Assembly: GCA_018873245.2 (NCBI GenBank)
Contig: JAEMBT020000005.1
Span: 7,116,001-7,180,000 of the forward strand
Origin: Archegozetes longisetosus
Lineage: Eukaryota; Arthropoda; Arachnida; Sarcoptiformes; Trhypochthoniidae
DNA: 64,000 nt
Direction of reading: 5' to 3'
Positions 58,263 to 64,000 of this stretch are shown here, one piece after another (position 1 is the stretch's first letter; the number at the start of each line of letters is the position of its first letter). The position numbers were made by a program, and so were the translations under genes. A model generated the notes under the pieces. The model ran no database searches. It was not told the origin of the DNA and saw only the letters and a list, made by a program, of their open reading frames with translations.

Positions 58263-61200
58263 AGTAGGTCTTATTAAGCAAAAAAACGAAAGATAAACCT
58301 CGTGTAGAGGAGAAAAGAGCAAATCCTCAGTTGTGTTACGTTAATCATAATGGTAAAGCAGAAGCCGACCAGTTCTAGTAAAATTTGAGACTCTAGTTTT
58401 GGATCAAAATTTGGCTCAAACTCCCTCAGGATTGTCAATCGTTAGCAAAGTTTAACTTAAAAGCGAGTGAATACCCGCGAGGGGCTCAATGAAAGTCAAT
58501 TTAGGCATTGATAGTCTACAGACTTGAAAATAGAGTTCAAACTTTTTATATATTTTTCACTAAATATTAGTTAACGTAACAGAAAATGATTAAAATTTTT
58601 AGGAACCCTCTAAATGAAAAAACTCAAATGAATTAAAACTTCAAGCTTGGGTAGCTAAGCTTTGAATTGAAGTTCATTTATTTGTATTTTGATCTTATGT
58701 CTGGATTTATCCAGCGGTCAATTTGATTTATTTGCGACCATTCTGTAGTAGAATAAAGAAGTGCAAGTAGAAAACTTGAAACTTTTACACAGAACTAAAA
58801 CAACAATAGGAACTAAAATGTGTAGCATTAGAATGGAGTCAAAAGAATGCAGTGGACAACAATTTTGTGGTTAATAATTGATTGACTCAAAGTATTGTAA
58901 GCTTGGTTTTTCGTGTATCAATTATTGAGTGCATTGCGTTCAATAATGAAACCAACATGAAAAATAAAATTATTCAGAGTAAAAGAGAATAGAGAATAGG
59001 GAACAAGAGGTAAAGAATCTAATATAGCATTGCATGCATTGCAAACATATCTTTTAGTTAAAGTGCACAAAACCAGATAAACTTAAGTGTGAACCAGAAT
59101 AAGAGAATGCAATAAAAACAAATATAAATATAAATAAAATCCACCAGTTGTGAAGTAGATATAACCAAGCAAATGAATAACTATTTCTTTCAATGTATGT
59201 AAATATTCGATACAATATATCGCTTTTGGCTTCAAATCCATTTACGGTATTATTGCTTTTCTGCTGATTTCTCAAATTTTTAGTCAACCATATTTACATT
59301 CCTTCATTCTTAACCTTAAATTGCAAAAAATTCCTATATATGAATGCTTGAAATATTTATAATATTTACAGTAGTCCAGTTAATATGATCTGTTTTTCTT
59401 CTAATTCTTCAGAACTAATACAATAAGTATTATTTGTTTTTAGTATAGTTTAATAGATAATGTTTTTTGGATAAACAGAAAAATATGAGCTTATCTGAAT
59501 TTTTTGTAGGTACGCAGTATAATCACATAAAGCCTTGTTTCCCTATATAAAGTGCAAGCTGTAATTCATTAATTAATGGACTGATATATAGACCATCTCG
59601 AGATGTATTCAATAATGTATGCAGGGTGAATTTTCATTTCAATCTTAATAAATTTGAAGAAACTGATGATTCATAAGAAAAGTTAGAAGTAACTTCCAGT
59701 AGATTTGAAAGTAATCAAAAATTAAAAAATGGCATTTCATTCTTCTATTGAGAGATTGAAGTTATTAACTTTTAATGGCCATCAATGATTTCGAAAATTT
59801 AGGGGGACAAATAGGGATATAATAATAGAGTTACTCATGAATTTAGATGTCTATTGAAAGAGTTTAGTCAGATGTTATTAAGAAGAGATGGACGGTTGAC
59901 AAAATCAATTGAATGGCAATCACCCTAAATATTGAGCCCTATCTCTCATCACTAGAGAATAATCTTTGTTATATAAAAGTCACAATTTCTATCTTTTATT
60001 CTGTTATAGTCATGACTCTATAGTTACAACAGTAGAGTTACAATCAATATATGATGTCGAGCTTCGATGTGATGCAGAATCGATTTCTCGCTTTGACGAT
60101 TGCCAGTCAGAAACGAATAATTGGTTTGAGTCAAGTGAACAGAAGTATATTCCAAATGCTACAATAGAATAGATGCAAGAATAGGTATCAAATTGTAAAA
60201 GTTAAACTTATTGTAAAGTATTCTTTTTTTCTTATTGGGAATCATATCTGATGTTAGTCGAGTTAAACTATGCATTTTTTTGTAATACTTTGTGCAGTGA
60301 GGCTCTTTCAAGTGTGACATTAACTTATGCCTACAAGATACATACTGGCAAAATGCATTACATATATGCTGGCAAAGTATTACACTATCAAATAATAAGA
60401 ATTGAACAATCAATTGAGTGGTCAGTTATTTTCAGCTCAATCTATGCTCAGCTTTTTAATTAATCTTTTATAATGAGCACTTAAAACTTAGCAATTATCA
60501 CAATTTTTTACGAATCAATGCAAATCTGATTGTAATATATGAGTTCTCATTTTTCAGTCAGGACTCAAAACATTAGTTATTTACGCAATTAAAAAATAAT
60601 TAGTAAAATCAATCAATTCTAGATTCAAAATAAGGAACTATTTGACGAAAGAAAAAAATAAAAGTTCACTATTGAATGACAATAAAAAGCGAACAGAAGA
60701 GTGAAATGTTTGCCAGTGAAAGAGTGTCTGATTCTATTCGTTAACTCCGTACTAAAAGAGATAATGCGACCATTATTAGCATCCTTTAAAGACCACTATT
60801 TCAAGTGATAATATATAGAACGATTGTTTGGAAGAGAGTCAGATCCGGATATGACGACCAAGCGTTGATCTGACTTTTTCTGTTTTGTGTTTGCTTTGAT
60901 CTACACTTGATGCCATCATCTTTTTTCTTCAAACTCAACTGTATGCATATCTCTCTAGTTAGTAGACCAAAGTAAAGCTTATAAGCAACGCGATGCGTTA
61001 AGTTACGCATCGCCTCCTACGAGCTCTCTTACCAGCTCTCTCACCAGCTCTCACACTAGCTCTCTCACTTTTCTCCCACTTCTTCTACTGTATTCTCTCA
61101 TTTTTCTGATTAAACATTACGCCCAATCAATGTTTTTAGGAAAGCAAATAAAATCATTGATTAATAATAAATTAAGTAACTGCGATGGGTATCAAAATAT

Positions 61201-61699
61201 TGGCTTAGTTCTCAACACATCGATAATTGATTTTTCATATCGAACTCATTTCACGATTGACGGATTGAATTTATTGCTTTAAATACTTAATAAGAAAATA
61301 TTTTCAATAATTAAGAGTAGGGCCGAATGGGATGCAGTTCATAAAGTGCTCCACTTTTTACGTGCTAATACATTTGCAATAGACGTCAAAAACAGATCCA
61401 CCGCAATCCCCAACAGTTTGGATTGTGAACTTAGTTATGCCTTGAGCTCAGCATAACACTCGCTGACTTGAAGTTGCACTTGGTCTGAAGGCTTCAGTGC
61501 AACTATTTGCAAGTCAATAGCAGTCGAATACACGCACCGGTAAGAGATCTTAGAGGAAGAGAGAAACAAGAATTGAATAAAAAGCTTAAAATAGGTCTTC
61601 TGTATCACTTCGAATGAGATTAAGTCTAACGCGAGATGTTTGAAAGAAAACAGACTTTTTATGTATAAAGAATCTTCTTATGCGTGTATAAACTTTATA
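58262..61699. other. Gene-poor region with a palindrome and a GC-richer patch
   Basis: Contains the 60990-61013 palindrome, a degenerate CT-rich run at about 61019-61105 (AGCTCTCTCACC-like units), and a GC-richer, non-coding patch at 61320-61545 ending in a possible splice donor. No protein gene is supported. Confidence 0.4.
60990..61013. repeat. Perfect 9-bp-arm palindrome
   Basis: GCGATGCGT and ACGCATCGC are perfect inverted arms around a 6-base TAAGTT loop. It is GC-rich in an AT-rich setting. Confidence 0.85.
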
Positions 61700-61739
61700 T
61701 CTTTCTCAGTAAACTTTACAAACTGTCCCAAAATAAATC

Positions 61740-62034
61740 ACTTAAGAAAAAACTTCTCACTTCAAATTTCTCGGCAAATCGTTTATTTCGGTATTTATTT
61801 TTGAAAGTCTGAAGACTATTATTAAATTCTACTTTTAATGCATCAGAAATATACTGTGAACCTGAATCCCTCAATATAATGAATCTATGGCCAATCGATA
61901 ATTCATATTGACTATAACGAGATTTCACTATAAACAGGCTACTTTGTGTTAGTTCATGTGTATCAGGAACAGATTATTGTTCTCACTGTAAGAAGATTCA
62001 CTATAAGAAGGTTAAGTATATCCAGGTATTACTG
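61740..62034 (-). mobile_element. Probable pogo/Tigger-like element fragment
   Basis: Read on the minus strand, 62034 begins CAGTAATACCTGGATATACT, then TTCTTATAGTGAATCTTCTT, with repeated TATAGTGAAA/TATAGTCAAT motifs near 61910-61930. Such repeated TATAGTGA motifs behind a CAGTAATACC end are typical of pogo-type elements. TA follows at 62035-62036, fitting a TA target. The other end was not found and the left limit is approximate. Confidence 0.5.
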
Positions 62035-62955
62035 TATTTGATTAGCTTGAACTTTTTTGTTTTATTTGCTTCAGAAAGCCTGAGTTTAGTAGAATATGCA
62101 ACATTTCAGTAACTTGGTTATCAAGTTCTGCATTTGACAAGTAACTTAATAAATAAATTCTAGGTGAAAGAGCAACGCAATCAGTTTATATAAAATTGAT
62201 TCAGACTTGTAAATAAACTTGGAATAAGAAACGAATGACATTAGCAATATTTAAATATTCAAATTGATGAAACAATATAAATAAATTTCAGAACAGTTTA
62301 TAGTTGCTGTTAAATCAGAATAAATTCTAAAATTTAGAATTTCTATGAAGAATACTCTCCGAAGAACTATTTGAATAATAAAATTTATAAAATTTGATGT
62401 GAATTGATGCTGAAATTTAATCTTATTACAGGAAAAGTTTTGAGAAAAGATATAAAAAGAGACGAAGAAACAAAATTAAAACTCATGATAAGTCGGAAAG
62501 TCGTCAGAAATTTAAAATTCAATAAGACTAATGTTATGTTAAGCTTTGAAACGGCAAGAAAGCTCCATAAAAAGAGAATTTAGATCAGATGTTAGAAGGG
62601 GACAAAAAAGAGTTAAGTCAGAAAAGATTGCAGCAATACAGACTTGCTTTGCTTGCAAGGTTTACCATTCGTATTATTAGAATAAACTACACAATAGTTA
62701 TTTTGTTTTTATTTGTTTTTAATGTCTTCTTGATGTCTTTGGTGAACAGACAGTCAAAACAAAGTTTCTTCTTGTCAGCAGCTGACTAGTTTTCAAGGCA
62801 AATACTAAATATAGTGTTTTTGTCACTTCACAAACTTTGAATGACAATTTTGGGAGGCATCAGGCAGATTAATTTCTATTTTTCTTTCAGAAAACACTGT
62901 AATTCAGAGCTCTGTTTCAAAACTTTTGTTTCTCTTTCAATACAACCGAGTTCTT

Positions 62956-62957
<2 letters not shown>
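62035..62957. other. Gene-poor AT-rich region
   Basis: A 66-codon frame at 62589-62789 has one hydrophobic segment, but no splice-consistent partner or homology is seen. Confidence 0.4.

Positions 62958-62991
<34 letters not shown>
62958..62991. repeat. (CT)n microsatellite, 34 bp
   Basis: Uninterrupted CT run on the plus strand, so GA on the minus strand. It is the only one of the five tracts in this orientation. Confidence 0.97.
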
Positions 62992-62993
<2 letters not shown>

Positions 62994-64000
62994 CTTGCCA
63001 GAATACCATTCTTTTGACATCTTTTCATTAAATTAAAGCAATACCTCTATTCTGTTACAAACAGATGAAATATAAATGAGGCACAGGCCTATGGTCTAAA
63101 GGCTTCATTGAATCCATTAGCTAGCTGATCCTTTTAAAAACAATGGCTAAAAGATGTTTTCTCTTTGGTTCCTCTTTAGAGTTTGATAGTAAACTGAATT
63201 GTGCATTAGTATTAGAGTTAGTGTTAGCGTTTTGAACCCATTGTATTTTCTACTTTCCCGTCAGGGAATCACAAATCTATACAAAAATTCACTGATTATT
63301 GATTTTCATCCCAAATAATGCTGACTCTGAAGACTCCGAACAATGCCTTCTCTACTGTAGATTTGAACTCAAATACAATAGAATAACAAATTTTAAAAGA
63401 AAATAAAAACATAAGCTTCAAAAATAACTTATGGCAAACATTTTAGTGCTTTGTTGTAATTTTTCTTATTAATAGAACTTATATTTTGTTTGAAATTGAA
63501 TAAAAGGAAGAGAAAAGTTAATTTTGCTCCATAGGTATAGGAAACAAATGTGAAGTCTTATAACAGTAGGCGATGAAAAATTTGATGCCAAACTTTTGAA
63601 TGGATGTCAGCCTTAAATAGGAAAGAGTGAGGGAACGTGTGATTGAAATGTTACATTATGTAAGGATTTTTCAAATTTTTTGCTAGACATTTTTTAACTC
63701 GCTAAATAGATACGCCAGACAACCATAAGCTTTAGATATTATTTAAGAGAAAGCAAATAAATCTAGAACTAGCAGTAGTAACTATGCATTGTTATTTTTG
63801 CCAATTTATGCTTAAACTCAAATGCCAGCAGTTTATTCTTAAATTATTTGGGTAATAGTATTGAATTTAGGCAAAATAAATTCACAAACAATTGGCAAAG
63901 CTTCAGAGAATTAGTGGCAAATGAATGGCAACTGATAGAATATAATTTTCTATGGAGCATTTACTTTGAAGACTATTCTCATAAGTTATTAATACTACAT
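62992..64000. other. Right edge, nothing recognised
   Basis: AT-rich, without coding signal or recognisable repeat up to the window end. Confidence 0.45.

Noticed and set aside
59966-60172. Acidic Cys-containing 68-codon frame with an upstream AG that could be an acceptor
   Set aside because: No matching donor exon upstream and no recognisable family.
62430-62789. Lys/Arg-rich stretch followed by a one-TM frame, considered as a terminal exon
   Set aside because: A stop in the same frame separates the two parts and no partner exon was found.

Overview
The window is eukaryotic nuclear DNA from an AT-rich invertebrate. It has spliced genes with GT-AG introns (57 bp to over 4 kb), a Pol III tRNA gene, long GA microsatellites and many DNA transposons. 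A decayed ionotropic-receptor gene points to a protostome, most likely an arthropod. The species cannot be fixed from the sequence. No LTR retroelement, virus copy, Polinton, LINE, rRNA gene or CRISPR array was recognised.

Layout. 0.4-1.5 kb: chemoreceptor-type ionotropic receptor pseudogene (+). 2.5-3.3 kb: non-autonomous DNA transposon with an exact 8-bp target duplication. 3.6-5.0 kb: PRPP-synthetase-associated protein pseudogene (-) that keeps its introns. 5.8-6.5 kb: hAT-like non-autonomous element. 6.7-14.1 kb: a small cluster on the minus strand. It holds an unknown two-exon gene with an N-terminal coiled coil and a possible W2-type C-terminus (gene A), an unknown secreted protein (gene B), a three-exon small secreted protein (gene C) and a hAT/CGGBP1-like fragment. 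Genes A and B each have a truncated, inverted, head-to-head copy of their own 5' end.

15.4-24.9 kb: an eight-exon DBH-like monooxygenase (MOXD1 family). All six predicted copper ligands are present, but there is a one-base frameshift in the DOMON exon. Intron 1 carries a piggyBac-like MITE and a Merlin element that is itself split by a foldback element. Intron 5 carries a full-length but decayed mariner and a Tc1/mariner relic. 26.0-26.7 kb: intact CLIC/EXC-4 family gene (-). 28.0-28.6 kb: intact ZNRF-type RING E3 ligase (+), divergent from CLIC.

From 28.6 kb to the end the window is almost gene-free. It holds one tRNA-Glu(TTC), five GA/CT tracts, a short hAT MITE, pogo-like end fragments and a few higher-GC islands that may be regulatory or untranslated exons. 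The genes shown do not form a pathway. The most unusual structures are the paired head-to-head inverted duplications, the nested transposons in the monooxygenase gene, and gene A.
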